Assembly (NCBI GenBank): GCA_001657385.1
Contig: LYSZ01000001.1
Location: forward strand, 124,001 to 188,000
Length of the DNA: 64,000 nucleotides
From: Parvularcula sp. BBD 1991-13
Lineage (GTDB): Bacteria > Pseudomonadota > Alphaproteobacteria > Caulobacterales > Parvularculaceae
Direction: 5' to 3'
Shown: in pieces, positions 26,567 to 35,946 of the stretch
Layout of the letters: every line of letters starts with the position of its first letter
Position numbering within the stretch: position 1 is the stretch's first letter
The notes under the pieces: model-generated
The model's input: only the letters and a program-made list of their open reading frames with translations
What the model was told of the DNA's origin: nothing
The model's database searches: none
Position numbers and translations under genes: made by a program

Positions 26567-28066
26567 ATGAGCAAACGTCTATTCATCGCAGGCATCAGCG
26601 CCCTGACGCTCGCCGGCGTCACGGCCGAGGCGCAGGCGGGCGGCTGGCCGTTGCGCGATCCCGACATCAACACGGTGGTCGGGGTCGAAAACCGCAACGC
26701 CAATCAGAACGCCAATCAGAATGTCAACCACAATGCGGCCTCAAGCCGCGCGGGCGCCAACGCCGGCGCGGCGGCGTCGAACCGGAACGCCAATATCGCC
26801 GCCAACCACAGCGCCAATCACAACGCCAACGTCAATCACGGCAATGGCGGGCGGGCGAGCGCGTCGAACCGGAACGCCAATGTCGCCGCCGGCGGCCATG
26901 CGAACGCGATTGGCAAGGGCGGCGACGCCAGCGTCAACAATAACAATCATGTGCAGGGCTCCCGCGCCAGGGCGACGAGCGGCGACGTATCCTCCGTCAA
27001 CACCGTATCCAACGGCAGCGCCAGCCGGTCCGCCGTCGCCAACCGGAACGATATCAGCGTGTCGCCGACGACGACGGTCGACGCCGGTTCCAGCAACACG
27101 ATCGATACGGGTTCGAACAATACGATCGACACCGGATCCAACAACACGATCGACGCCGCGTCGAACAACGCCAACGCCCTCGACGCCTCGACGACGAACG
27201 ACGTGTCGAGCAACGCCGCCAACGACGCCTCCAACAACAACAGCACGACGGTCAACCAGGGCGATACGAGCTTCAACCAGGGGGACACCAATATCGAGGC
27301 GATCGCGCTCGACTACGACGCCATCGACCTCGCCAACCTGCCGGTCGCCGTGTGCCAGGGCTCTAGCGTGACCGCCAGCGGTTCGGGCAATGACGGTCTT
27401 TTCGGCATCGGGCTCGGCTTCGGCAAATCCAATATCGACGATCAGTGCACCCTGCGCGAAAACATTCGCGCCGTCGCCACCCTCGCCGAGCACGTCCCGC
27501 AACTGCGCCACGACGTGATGCGCGCGGTCGCGCATCTTGACGGTTTCGAGCATCTCTGGCCGCAGGACCAGCATCCGAAATGTCCGAAATGGATCAAGAA
27601 GGGCTCCAAGAAAGCGCTGAAGCACAATTGCCGCTTTCCGGAAATGAAACCCCACGCCCTCGGCGCGACGGCCGGACGCGGCAAGGCGGCCGCGCCGCTT
27701 GCCCCCGCGGCCCGCGATTACATCGTCTATTTCGACTTCGACCAGGCGAAACTGAGCGATGCGGCGGAGGACGTGATCGAGGACGCCGCCGAAGCCATCC
27801 GCCGCGCCGACGCGCAGGTGGTCGTCGTCTCCGGGCACGCGGACCGCGCCGGAAACGAGGCGTATAATGAACGTTTGTCGGAACGCCGGGCCAAGACCGT
27901 TCGCCAGGCGCTGATCGCCAAGGGCGTGCCGGGGGATATCATCCGCACCGGCGCATTCGGCGAGCGCCAGCCGGCCAGCGCAACGGCGGACGGCGTCGCC
28001 AACCCGCTGAACCGCCGCGCGGAAGTCGTCATCCGGTTTGTCGGCGACGTCGACCCGAGGAGCTAA
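26567..28066 (+). CDS. OmpA-domain envelope protein with Asn-rich low-complexity region
   Basis: 499 residues from the ATG at 26567. A signal peptide ends near AEAQAGG. Residues about 40-235 are rich in Asn, Ala, Ser and Thr, with NANQNANQNVNHN-type runs and three near-exact NTIDTGSN/NTIDAASN repeats (27098-27165). A middle region has four Cys and a Lys-rich segment. The C-terminal OmpA-like domain (about 384-490) has YFDFDQAKL and the peptidoglycan-binding pattern HADRAGNEAYNERLSERRA. It should be anchored to the cell wall with the Asn-rich part exposed in the periplasm or outside. A strong terminator follows at 28143. Confidence 0.85.
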   Translation: MSKRLFIAGISALTLAGVTAEAQAGGWPLRDPDINTVVGVENRNANQNANQNVNHNAASSRAGANAGAAASNRNANIAANHSANHNANVNHGNGGRASASNRNANVAAGGHANAIGKGGDASVNNNNHVQGSRARATSGDVSSVNTVSNGSASRSAVANRNDISVSPTTTVDAGSSNTIDTGSNNTIDTGSNNTIDAASNNANALDASTTNDVSSNAANDASNNNSTTVNQGDTSFNQGDTNIEAIALDYDAIDLANLPVAVCQGSSVTASGSGNDGLFGIGLGFGKSNIDDQCTLRENIRAVATLAEHVPQLRHDVMRAVAHLDGFEHLWPQDQHPKCPKWIKKGSKKALKHNCRFPEMKPHALGATAGRGKAAAPLAPAARDYIVYFDFDQAKLSDAAEDVIEDAAEAIRRADAQVVVVSGHADRAGNEAYNERLSERRAKTVRQALIAKGVPGDIIRTGAFGERQPASATADGVANPLNRRAEVVIRFVGDVDPRS

Positions 28067-28142
28067 AGCGAAAACCGACCGCCCCAGATGGAATAGCGCA
28101 ACCGGCTTTGATTTCCCGTCAATCCTGTTGCGATCGGCGAAA

Positions 28143-28173
28143 CGCCCCGGCGAACCGGCCGCCGGGGCGTTTT
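28143..28173 (+). terminator. Intrinsic terminator of the OmpA-like gene
   Basis: A perfect 10-bp stem, CGCCCCGGCG (28143-28152) with CGCCGGGGCG (28160-28169), a 7-base loop and TTTT. It lies 77 bases after the stop codon. Confidence 0.85.
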
Positions 28174-28242
28174 CGTTTGTGAACGGATTTCTTGCGCGCG
28201 ATTGCGGGCGGTCCTCGCCATGCGATCGGCGTATGAGCGCCT

Positions 28243-28950
28243 TTAAGCTTTGTCGTCCCGGTCGCCGCCGCCCATATTGGCGAACACCTTGTCGAGATCG
28301 ATATCGGCATCGTCGTCGTCGCGGTCGGCGCTATCGTCTGCGCCGCCTTGCCCGGCGTATCCGGGCGCGTCCTGCGTCGGCTGAAGGGCGGGGCCGTCCG
28401 CCGGTTCGGCCGGCTGCATCTTGGCGCGCTTGGCGGCGGCCTTGCGCACCACGGCGTCGAGATCGACCTGGGTGCACAGGCCGAGGCCCACCGGGTCCTG
28501 CGGCTGAAGGTTCGCCGAGTTCCAGTGCGTGCGGTCGCGGATCGACTGAATGGTCGTCTTGGTGGTGCCGAGCAGCTTGGCGATCTGCGAGTCCGGCACT
28601 TCCGGATGGTTGCGCACCATCCAGGCGATCGCGTCCGGGCGGTTCTGGCGCTTGGAAACCGGCGTGTAGCGCGGGCCCTTGCGCGGGCGTTCGGCGACGA
28701 CGGTTTTCGGCCGCGACAGCTTCAGGCGATAGTCCGGATCGTCCTGGCCCTTGTCGATTTCCTCGCGGGTCAGCTGGTGCGTGGTGATCGGGTCGATGCC
28801 GCGCACGCCGCCGCCCACATCGCCGTCGGCGATGCCCTTCACCTGCAGCGGGTGCAGACCGCAAAATTCTGCAATCTGATCGAACGTCAGGGCGGTGTTG
28901 TCGATGAGCCAGACAGCGGTGGCGATCGGCATAAGCGGGCGGTCGGCCAT
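28243..28950 (-). CDS. trcR: Cell-cycle transcriptional regulator TrcR (DUF1013)
   Basis: 235 residues from the ATG at 28950 with GGAGAGG just upstream. The N-terminal and central parts have the conserved alphaproteobacterial DUF1013 pattern: helix-turn-helix-like segments LTFDQIAEFCGLHPLQVKGI and VPDSQIAKLLGTTKTTI, plus PKGxRYTP-like PRKGPRYTPVS. The family is named TrcR after its role in cell-cycle transcription in Caulobacter/Sinorhizobium relatives. The acidic tail (about 200-235, rich in Asp) looks disordered. It converges on the OmpA-like gene. Confidence 0.9.
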   Translation of the reverse strand: MADRPLMPIATAVWLIDNTALTFDQIAEFCGLHPLQVKGIADGDVGGGVRGIDPITTHQLTREEIDKGQDDPDYRLKLSRPKTVVAERPRKGPRYTPVSKRQNRPDAIAWMVRNHPEVPDSQIAKLLGTTKTTIQSIRDRTHWNSANLQPQDPVGLGLCTQVDLDAVVRKAAAKRAKMQPAEPADGPALQPTQDAPGYAGQGGADDSADRDDDDADIDLDKVFANMGGGDRDDKA

Positions 28951-29092
28951 GGGGTCCTCTCCAAATAAGTGTCGATGACGGACCGCCGTTTCCGGTGATC
29001 CGCGCTAACCGCCGGATTTTTCGGGGAAAGCGACGCGACTTAAGCGCGTTTGAATCCCATATAGACCGTTCGCGCACCTGCGCCAAGGCGGC

Positions 29093-30136
29093 TTATCGAG
29101 TTTTCAGGAGGATTTTCCCCACATGCGCGCCATCCTCCATGTGGCGGTGGGCGGCGCCGGCCTCGGCGAGGGGGAAGGTGCGGTCGATCACGGGAACCAC
29201 CGCGCCGCTTTCTAGCAGCGGCCAGACATTTTCCTTAAGGCGTTGGGCAATCTCGGCTTTTTCCTTCAGAGTGCGAGCTTTCATGGTCGAGCCCGACAGT
29301 CGCAGCCGCTTGCGCATGACGGTGAAAATATTGACCGGCGCGTCGGCCCCGCGCAGGAAGGCGATCGACACATGCCGCCCATGGGGGTTCAGACAGGCGA
29401 GGTTGCGCGGCACGAAATCGCCTCCGGCCATGTCCAGCACCACGTCCGCTCCGCCGGCGGCGGCGATTTCCTCCTCCCAGGGGTCCTCGCGGTAACAATA
29501 GACGGCGTCGGCGCCGAGCGTTTTTGCGACGTCCCGCTTGGCCTCCGAGCCGGCGGTGGCGATCACCTTCGCGCCCATGGCCTTGGCCAGGGTGATCGCC
29601 GTCGCGCCGATGCCGCTGGTCGCGCCGTGCACAAGCAGCGTCTCGCCCGGCGACAGTCCGGCGTCGTCGAAGACATTCGCCCAGACCGTGAAAAAGGTCT
29701 CCGGCAGGCCCGCCGCGTGTTCGACGGGAATCCCCTCGGGAACCGGCAGGCAGGAGCCGGCGTCCGCGGCGGCGTATTCGGCGTAGCCTCCGCCCGGCAG
29801 CAGGGCGCAGACCACATCCCCGACCGTCCATTCCGTCACGTCCGCGCCGAGCGCGACAATCTCGCCCGCCACCTCAAGGCCGGGCAGGTCGCTCGCGCCC
29901 GGCGGCGGCGGATAAAGCCCCATCCGCTGCAATACGTCGGGCCGGTTGACGCCCGCCGCCGCGGTGCGGATGAGCACCTCGCGCGGGCCGGGCCGGGGCG
30001 TCTTGCGCTGCGTCAGGCGCAGCGCCTCCGGGCCGCCAGGTTCGGCGATTTCAACGGCCCGCATGGTCTCGGGCACGGCCCCGGAAGCAGGGGCGGAAGC
30101 TGGGTCGGAAGCGGCATCGGACGGGGAATTGGCCAT
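29093..30136 (-). CDS. NAD(P)H:quinone oxidoreductase, zinc-free MDR (PIG3-like)
   Basis: 347 residues. The medium-chain reductase fold has GVNRPDVLQRMGLYPPPPGASDLPGLEVAGEI-type sequence at the substrate site (about residues 62-92) and the nucleotide loop LLVHGATSGIGATA (about 165-178). No structural zinc cysteines are seen, as expected for quinone oxidoreductases of the PIG3/TED2 group. It uses NADPH to reduce quinones or enals. The first 20 residues are a Ser/Ala/Pro-rich extension, so translation might begin later, near MRAVEIAEPGG. It is divergent from the DUF1192 gene. Confidence 0.9.
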   Translation of the reverse strand: MANSPSDAASDPASAPASGAVPETMRAVEIAEPGGPEALRLTQRKTPRPGPREVLIRTAAAGVNRPDVLQRMGLYPPPPGASDLPGLEVAGEIVALGADVTEWTVGDVVCALLPGGGYAEYAAADAGSCLPVPEGIPVEHAAGLPETFFTVWANVFDDAGLSPGETLLVHGATSGIGATAITLAKAMGAKVIATAGSEAKRDVAKTLGADAVYCYREDPWEEEIAAAGGADVVLDMAGGDFVPRNLACLNPHGRHVSIAFLRGADAPVNIFTVMRKRLRLSGSTMKARTLKEKAEIAQRLKENVWPLLESGAVVPVIDRTFPLAEAGAAHRHMEDGAHVGKILLKTR

Positions 30137-30232
30137 GGGCGCGCGCCTTGATTGTGTTGCATGCCGATCTATTGTTGAACCGCGTCAGCCGATTGCGCAA
30201 ACTGACGGCGCAGTAAAGCATGGAGGCGGGCG

Positions 30233-30427
30233 ATGGACGACAACGCTCTGACCGAAAAGCCGGATCTCGCGCTTGGCTATCTCAAAAAGCAGGATCTCCA
30301 CGATCTCTCGGTCGACGACCTGAAGGAGCGTATCGCCGCCCTGAAAGCGGAAATCCTCCGTTGCGAAAACGCCATCGGCAATCGCGGCGGGGCCCGCGAG
30401 GAGGCGGAAAAACTCTTTAACCTGTGA
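30233..30427 (+). CDS. DUF1192 family small protein
   Basis: 64 residues, behind a GGAGG Shine-Dalgarno (30221-30225). The sequence LSVDDLKERIAALKAEILRCENAI is the conserved core of DUF1192, a short helical, probably coiled-coil protein of alphaproteobacteria of unknown function. It stands between the divergent quinone oxidoreductase and a convergent pirin gene (28 bases from end to end). Confidence 0.85.
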   Translation: MDDNALTEKPDLALGYLKKQDLHDLSVDDLKERIAALKAEILRCENAIGNRGGAREEAEKLFNL

Positions 30428-30455
30428 CCGCCTTCCGGGCCTTTTCCGCGCCGGA

Positions 30456-31346
30456 TCAGTCCTCGGGCAGGGGGATGAACTCGGTTTCGCCCGGCGGCAG
30501 GGCGAAGGCCGTGTCGCGGAACCCGGCCCGCGCCGAGGCGGCCCAGTCGCGCTTGGCGGTTTCCAGGCGCTCCTTGCTGGAGGCGACGAAGTTCCACCAG
30601 ATCAGCCGTTCGCCCAGGGGCGCGCCGCCGAGCAGCATCAGCCGCGACGGCGCCGTGACGTCGATGACCGGCGCTGCGTCTTCGCCGAACACCAGCATCC
30701 TGCCGCCTTCATGGGAGACGCCCTCGACCTCGACCGCGCCGTCGACGACATAGATCGCCCGTTCAGGATAGTCGTCCGGCAGCGCCAGGCGCGCGCCCGC
30801 ATCGGCTTGCGCCGCCAGGTAAAAGATCGGCGAAAAGGTTTCCACCGGCGAGGTCTCGCCGTAAGCGGCGCCGGCGATCAGCCGCAGGCGCGCGCCGTCC
30901 CTTTCGAGAAAGGGCAGGGTGTCTTTGGGGTGATGGTGAAACGCCGGCTCGGTTTCCGCCGCCGCTTCGGGCAGCGCGACCCATGTCTGGATGCCGTGCA
31001 TACGCTGGCCGTCGCGCCGCGGGGCGTCGTCGGTTCGCTCCGAATGCGCGATGCCCCGCCCGGCGGTCATCCAGTTGACGTCGCCGGGCCGGATCACCTG
31101 ATCGAAGCCGAGGCTGTCGCGGTGGCGCAACTCGCCTTCGAACATGTATGTCACCGTCGCCAGGCCGATATGCGGGTGCGGGCGCACGTCGACGCCGTCG
31201 CCCGGACCGAAGGTCGCCGGCCCCATCTCGTCGAAAAAGATGAAGGGGCCGACCATGCGGCGCCTGGCGTAGGGCAGCACCCGCCCGACGGCGAATCCGC
31301 CGAGATCCCGGCGGCGCGGTTGGATGATCATGTCCACAGGGCTCAT
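30456..31346 (-). CDS. Pirin family protein
   Basis: 296 residues from the ATG at 31346 with AAGGA nine bases upstream. The cupin metal site is in RPHPHIGLATVTYMFEG and the second histidine region in GIAHSERTDD. It is of the long pirin type (about 290 residues), different from the shorter YhhW-like pirin at 22407. Likely an iron-binding, quercetinase-like or regulatory protein. No operon partner is evident. Confidence 0.92.
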   Translation of the reverse strand: MSPVDMIIQPRRRDLGGFAVGRVLPYARRRMVGPFIFFDEMGPATFGPGDGVDVRPHPHIGLATVTYMFEGELRHRDSLGFDQVIRPGDVNWMTAGRGIAHSERTDDAPRRDGQRMHGIQTWVALPEAAAETEPAFHHHPKDTLPFLERDGARLRLIAGAAYGETSPVETFSPIFYLAAQADAGARLALPDDYPERAIYVVDGAVEVEGVSHEGGRMLVFGEDAAPVIDVTAPSRLMLLGGAPLGERLIWWNFVASSKERLETAKRDWAASARAGFRDTAFALPPGETEFIPLPED

Positions 31347-31516
31347 AACCGGATTTCCTTATACTGATCGGAAAAAATCTTATAATGTTTCGCGGCGGCG
31401 CGGATCCGCCTGGTTCGTCCGAACACGAACATGTGAACAAAGTCGCGGCAAGCCTTGCGCAAGGCGGTTGGTGTTAACCATAGGCTTTGTTTTTCATAAA
31501 TTTTTGGATTTGTATA

Positions 31517-31546
31517 TTGACGATCTCATCCTGTCTCTTTTAGAAA
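31517..31546 (+). promoter_or_regulatory. Candidate sigma-70-type promoter of the small-RNA locus
   Basis: TTGACG (31517-31522) and TAGAAA (31541-31546) are 18 bases apart, inside the AT-rich patch, with an A/T-rich upstream stretch. The -35 matches 5 of 6 positions and the -10 matches 4 of 6. Confidence 0.3.
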
Positions 31547-31552
31547 AATTCT

Positions 31553-31725
31553 TCGCTAAGGGCGACCAACACTACGCATTTCGGGCGTTTGACCGTTAAT
31601 CGCGACCTTGGCGCGTCGTGGTTCAAACAGTCGCGGTTCAAACATCGGTAATCGGCTGTGCGGCGATCTCCCCCTGCTGCACGTCGTAGGGCCGCAGCCT
31701 ACACGCAAGGCTGCGGCCCGCTTTT
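31553..31725 (+). ncRNA. Candidate intergenic small RNA ending at a strong terminator
   Basis: A plus-strand intrinsic terminator, GGGCCGCAGCCT (31689-31700) paired perfectly with AGGCTGCGGCCC (31708-31719) and followed by GCTTTT, lies more than 1.2 kb from any plus-strand gene that could need it. With the promoter candidate at 31517 it defines a transcript of about 173 nt. The body has a direct repeat, CGGTTCAAACA/TGGTTCAAACA (about 31619-31645). It does not match SRP RNA or tmRNA; 6S RNA is not excluded. The 5' end is a guess. Confidence 0.4.
31689..31725 (+). terminator. Orphan intrinsic terminator
   Basis: A perfect 12-bp stem with a 7-base loop and a TTTT tract at 31722-31725. The minus strand has no T tract at the other side, so the direction is plus. 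Confidence 0.85.
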
Positions 31726-31966
31726 GCGTCGGTCATCCTGAGGCTGATCTATGGGGGCGCAGCGCCGCTCGATTCCCTGCGGACGGGCTTTTTATTCTCT
31801 GGAAACGGCGAGTTTATCGCCTCATGATTGTATCGTAAACGGCTGTTCTCTCTCCTCCGCCGGGGCGCCGTTGAATTCGCAGTCAACCTGAATTTCCGTT
31901 CAACGATGTTTTCCGGCGTCCTCCCGGGGCTTTGGTGTTCGCGGTTTTGTCGTCCGGGCGTTGCAA

Positions 31967-33388
31967 TCAGCGGTTGACCCACTGATCAATATCGGCGAGC
32001 GCGCGCTGCGTCATGGCGCGTTTCCTGGCGATTCCCTTTTCCTTGCCCTTCAGGCGCCGGCCATTTCCGTCTTGCGACGGAACATGAACTTCCGGAAAAA
32101 GACCGAAATTCACATTCATCGGCTGAAACGCCTGCCTGGAGGGCGCCGGGGCGTCGCCCGACGCGCCGTTCGCACTGGCCGAGACGTGCCCGCCGGTGAT
32201 ATGGCCGAGCAGCGCGCCGAGGGCGGTCGTCGCCGGCGGCGGTCCGGAAAAGGCCGTTGCGCCGGCGTCCGCCGCGGCGAAAAGGCCGGCCAGGAGGCCG
32301 ATGGCGGCGCTTTCCAGATACCCTTCGACGCCGGTGATCTGTCCGGCGAAGCGCAAGGCCGGCCGCGCCTTCAGGCGCAGGGTTTCGTCCAGCAGCAGCG
32401 GGGCGTTGATGAAGGTGTTGCGGTGAATGCCGCCGAGCCGCGCGAATTCAGCCTTCTCCAGCCCGGGGATCATTCTGAAGACGGAGGATTGCGCGCCGTA
32501 TTTCAGCTTCGTCTGGAACCCGACCATATTGTAAAGCGTGCCGAGGGCGTTGTCCTGTCGAAGCTGCACGACGGCGTGCGGCCGCGCGCCGGTTCTCGGA
32601 TCGGTCAGGCCGACCGGCTTCATCGGTCCAAAGCGCAGGGTGTCGCGCCCGCGTTCCGCCATCACTTCGACCGGCAGGCACCCCTCGAAATAGGGCGTCG
32701 ATTTTTCCCAGTCCTTGAACTCGGTTTTTTCCCCGGCGAGGAGCGCGTCGATAAAGGCGTTGTACTGATCTTTGTCGAGGGGGCAGTTGATGTAATCCGC
32801 CCCGTCGCCGCCCGGGCCTTTCTTGTCGTAGCGGGACTGGAACCAGGCGACGTCGAAATCGATCGAGGACTTGTAGACGATGGGCGCGATGGCGTCGAAA
32901 AAGGCGAGCGCATCCTTGCCGGTCAGGACGTGAATGGCCTCGGCCAGGGGCGCGGCCGTGAGCGGGCCGGTGGCGATAATGACATTGGCCCAATCATCCG
33001 GGGGCAGAGCGTCAACCGCCTCGCGCCGCAGCTCGATATTGGCGTGGCCGAGCACGGCTTCGGTGACGGCCGCCGAAAAGCCGTCGCGGTCGACGGCGAG
33101 GGCGCCGCCCGCCGGCACCTGATGGGCGTCCGCGGCGCGCATGATGATCGAGCCCGACCGGCGCATTTCCTCGTGCAGGAGGCCGACGGCGTTGGTCTGC
33201 GCGTCGTCGGAGCGGAACGAGTTGGAACACACAAGCTCGGCGAGGGCGTCGGTCTGGTGCGCCTCGGTTTTGCGCATGGGGCGCATTTCGTGAAGGACGA
33301 CGCGCGCGCCGGCTTCCGCCGCCTGCCAGGCGGCTTCCGAGCCGGCGAGGCCGGCGCCGATGATGTGGATGTCTTTGGCGTTGGTCAT
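31967..33388 (-). CDS. trmFO: Methylenetetrahydrofolate-tRNA-(uracil-54-C5)-methyltransferase
   Basis: 473 residues from the ATG at 33388. The FAD motif [10 protein letters not shown] (residues 11-20) and the TrmFO signature around Cys54 ([12 protein letters not shown]) are present, with [10 protein letters not shown] and [11 protein letters not shown] later. The enzyme makes ribothymidine at position 54 of tRNAs using methylenetetrahydrofolate and FADH2, as in Gram-positives and alphaproteobacteria, instead of SAM-dependent TrmA. Length is typical (about 440-475). Confidence 0.95.
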   Translation of the reverse strand: MTNAKDIHIIGAGLAGSEAAWQAAEAGARVVLHEMRPMRKTEAHQTDALAELVCSNSFRSDDAQTNAVGLLHEEMRRSGSIIMRAADAHQVPAGGALAVDRDGFSAAVTEAVLGHANIELRREAVDALPPDDWANVIIATGPLTAAPLAEAIHVLTGKDALAFFDAIAPIVYKSSIDFDVAWFQSRYDKKGPGGDGADYINCPLDKDQYNAFIDALLAGEKTEFKDWEKSTPYFEGCLPVEVMAERGRDTLRFGPMKPVGLTDPRTGARPHAVVQLRQDNALGTLYNMVGFQTKLKYGAQSSVFRMIPGLEKAEFARLGGIHRNTFINAPLLLDETLRLKARPALRFAGQITGVEGYLESAAIGLLAGLFAAADAGATAFSGPPPATTALGALLGHITGGHVSASANGASGDAPAPSRQAFQPMNVNFGLFPEVHVPSQDGNGRRLKGKEKGIARKRAMTQRALADIDQWVNR

Positions 33389-33543
33389 GGCGCATATGTA
33401 GCGCCCCGGACGGCGCGCGCAATGCGCGGGCCCGGCTTTGCCGACAGGCGCGCCGAGACTGGCGGTTTGGCGATCCGCGATTTTGCGGCTAGCCTCATGC
33501 GCCGCGAGGGATGGTCCGGCGTAGGGAAGGGGCGCGCAGATCC

Positions 33544-34866
33544 ATGGCGTTAGGGGTGTTTTCCGTAACCGGCGACGCATTGAACTTCGGCGGCCGCCGC
33601 ATGGAGACGATCATGCGCGTCGCCTGGCTGCCGGTGGCGCTGTTGCTGATCGTCAACATGGCGACCGTGTTCGCCTATCTCTCGGCCATCGCGGGCCGGC
33701 TGATCACCTTCGCGGACATCGCCACCTTTCAGCGCGCGCAGCAGTTGCTCATCGCGCATTCGGACCGGGGCTGGACCCAGGCGCCGCAGGCGATGACGCT
33801 GATTTCCGTCGCCAACCTTTCGGCGCAGGCGATCCTGATCGCCGCGTTCATGGCCCCGCTTATCCGATACGCCGGGCTTGGCGAGACGCCGCGGCGGGGG
33901 GTCGTGCGGCTCGCCTTCGGGCCGGACCAGATGCGGTTCATTATTTCCGGCGCGTTCAGCTTCATGTTCCTGGCGTTTCTGATCCTCGCGCCGATCCTGC
34001 TGACGAGTTTTTTCGTCATGCAATATGTCGTCGACGCGCTGTCGCAGACGCTCGCCCATTTCCCGGACCCGGACAGCCTGCACACGGTCGAGCTGACCAC
34101 CTCGGGCGAGAGCCTGGCGGCGCGGGGCGAGGCGTGGATCTACACCCTCGCCCTGCCGGCGACGGCGTCCGCGCCGTTCCTCCTGGCGCTGTGGGCGCTC
34201 GCCTTTCTGCATTTCCACCCGCGCAACCGGCCGTCCGCGGCGGGCCGGGCGAACCCGGCGCTGCGCGCCGCCGCGACGCTGGCTGTGCTGGCCGCCATCG
34301 TCGGCGCGGCCTACTGGCTGTTCGGCGACGCCGGGGGACAGCCGGGAACGGCGACCGGGACCGGCGCATCCGCCGCGCAGCAGAAGACGGGAGACGCCAA
34401 CGGCGTCTCGCCCATGGCCGCCGCGGCGCTTCTCGGCGTCGCCGCGCTTCTCCTGACGGGGTATTTCAGCCTTCGGCTCTACGCCTATCCGGGGGTCGCG
34501 GTATGCCGCAAATCCCTCGCCCTCGGCGGCGTCCTGCGGGTCACGCGGGGCTGGAACATTTTCCGCCTGTTCATGATCCTCGTCCTGATCGCCGGGTTCC
34601 TGCTGATCGTTCAATTCCTGATCAACAATTACGCCCTCACATGGATACGCCAGACGCTCTATGCGCTTTACGCCGCGGCGGACGCATCGAGCCGGCTCGT
34701 CAACAGCGGCGATCAGGGCGCGTGGGTGCAGCCGGTTTTCGTCTGGATCTGGAATGGGGTGAAGATCGCCGTCAACGTGTTCTGGACATTTTTTTCCTAC
34801 GGCGTGGCGGCGGGCCTTTACGGCCGGCTTTACCGGGAGAGCCAAGGAGCGTTAGAAAGCGCCTGA
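33544..34866 (+). CDS. Multi-pass membrane protein of unknown function
   Basis: 440 residues from the ATG at 33544 (GGAAGGGG upstream). Hydrophobic segments lie at about 22-42, 90-108, 130-160, 205-225, 240-265, 295-320, 345-375 and 415-430, with a Gly/Ala/Thr-rich loop around 270-290. No catalytic motif is seen. Its N-terminal pattern, G-D-ALN...R..T.MR..WLP.ALL, resembles that of the next gene (G-E-VLN...R..T.VR..WLP.AL), which suggests an ancient duplication. It starts 155 bases upstream of, and divergent from, trmFO. Confidence 0.75.
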   Translation: MALGVFSVTGDALNFGGRRMETIMRVAWLPVALLLIVNMATVFAYLSAIAGRLITFADIATFQRAQQLLIAHSDRGWTQAPQAMTLISVANLSAQAILIAAFMAPLIRYAGLGETPRRGVVRLAFGPDQMRFIISGAFSFMFLAFLILAPILLTSFFVMQYVVDALSQTLAHFPDPDSLHTVELTTSGESLAARGEAWIYTLALPATASAPFLLALWALAFLHFHPRNRPSAAGRANPALRAAATLAVLAAIVGAAYWLFGDAGGQPGTATGTGASAAQQKTGDANGVSPMAAAALLGVAALLLTGYFSLRLYAYPGVAVCRKSLALGGVLRVTRGWNIFRLFMILVLIAGFLLIVQFLINNYALTWIRQTLYALYAAADASSRLVNSGDQGAWVQPVFVWIWNGVKIAVNVFWTFFSYGVAAGLYGRLYRESQGALESA

Positions 34867-34920
34867 GCCGCCGCCCGAATTCGTCCGGCGCGGGCTTTCC
34901 CGTGACCAAGGAGCGTCGCC

Positions 34921-35907
34921 TTGTCTCAAGCTTTTCCCGGCGGACAGCCGCCCGGCGCCTCGCCCCCCGGCGCGTTGCCCGCCGGCGAGGTGCTGAACGA
35001 AGCCTTCCAGTTCACCCTGCGCCGCTGGTGGACGGTGGTCCGCTTCGGCTGGTTGCCGGCCGCGCTGGGCGCGCTGGCGTTCCTTGGCTACGGCGCCCTG
35101 GCGTTCGAGCCTCCGGGCCAGACCGTTGACGGCGCTGCGTCCGGTCTCGCGCTGCGCATGCCGGCGTTTGCTGTGTTTATGCTCGGCGTGGCGGTCGTCG
35201 CCGTGGTGCTTTATCTCTACGCCGGTTTCATGACCTCGATTTACCGCCTGGTGGCGACCGGGGAGGAACGCGGCGGCGTCTTCCAAATTCGCACCGACCC
35301 GCCGGTCGCGCGCGTGTTCTGGGCGGTGCTCATCGTCAACGGCCTGACGCTCGCGCTGTTCGGGCTCGGCCTCGTCCTGGCGACGATCGTCGCCGGGCGC
35401 GCGCCGGGAGAGCTTTTCAGCGCCGTCGCCGAGTTCGCGTCGCTGGCCGCGGCCGCGAACGCCGCCGGCGCGCCAATCCCGCAGCAGGAAGCCGAACGCC
35501 TGGCCGAGCCGCTCGGCGTTCTCTTTCTGGGCGCCGTCGGGGCCATGGCGCCGATCACATACGTCAACATTCGCCTGACGCCGTTCGTCGCGGGATCGGC
35601 GGTCGAGAACCGGCTGTTGCTGTTCGGCGCCTTTCACCTCACGCGCGGCCGGTTCTGGTCGATCTTTCTGATCTTTTTCCTGCTGATCGTCAGCATTCTG
35701 GCGCTCTCGATCATCATCGAACTCGCCGCGGAGATCTTCAACCAACTCGGCGAAGCGCTCACGGCGCTGGGCGGCGGCGCCGGGCTCGCGGGCGGCGTTC
35801 TTCTGTTCATCGGGTTCCTGATCGGCGTCGGCTTCCAGCTTTTTTCGGCCGCGCTTCAGCTTTCCGCGCAGGGGATCGTCTACCGCCGCCTGAAGACCGG
35901 GGCGTAG
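34921..35907 (+). CDS. Multi-pass membrane protein related to its upstream neighbour
   Basis: 328 residues with a TTG start at 34921, chosen because AAGGAG sits nine bases upstream. The N-terminus is Pro/Gly-rich and cytoplasmic, and then six or so membrane segments follow (about 40-60, 80-100, 135-155, 200-215, 240-265 and 285-305). The layout resembles small integral proteins with glycerophosphodiester phosphodiesterase-type membrane domains, but I see no clear signature. It follows the previous gene by 54 bases and is likely co-expressed. Confidence 0.75.
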   Translation: MSQAFPGGQPPGASPPGALPAGEVLNEAFQFTLRRWWTVVRFGWLPAALGALAFLGYGALAFEPPGQTVDGAASGLALRMPAFAVFMLGVAVVAVVLYLYAGFMTSIYRLVATGEERGGVFQIRTDPPVARVFWAVLIVNGLTLALFGLGLVLATIVAGRAPGELFSAVAEFASLAAAANAAGAPIPQQEAERLAEPLGVLFLGAVGAMAPITYVNIRLTPFVAGSAVENRLLLFGAFHLTRGRFWSIFLIFFLLIVSILALSIIIELAAEIFNQLGEALTALGGGAGLAGGVLLFIGFLIGVGFQLFSAALQLSAQGIVYRRLKTGA

Positions 35908-35946
35908 AGCAGCCATTGCCCGGTGCGATAAAGCGCCGGGAGGGGG

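Larger units (their letters stand above)
31347..31966. other. 620-bp intergenic region without a supported protein gene
   Basis: Short frames here lack Shine-Dalgarno sequences and family similarity. The region is AT-rich at about 31485-31560 and holds a possible plus-strand promoter and a strong terminator, described as a separate small-RNA candidate. Nothing is recognised from 31730 to 31966. Confidence 0.6.

Noticed and set aside
31610-31650. GGTTCAAAC-like strings resembling tRNA T-arms
   Set aside because: No acceptor stem or cloverleaf can be formed around them.
31324-31838. Three short plus-strand and minus-strand frames in the 620-bp gap
   Set aside because: No Shine-Dalgarno, no family similarity and composition like non-coding DNA. 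The terminator and promoter signals favour an RNA instead.
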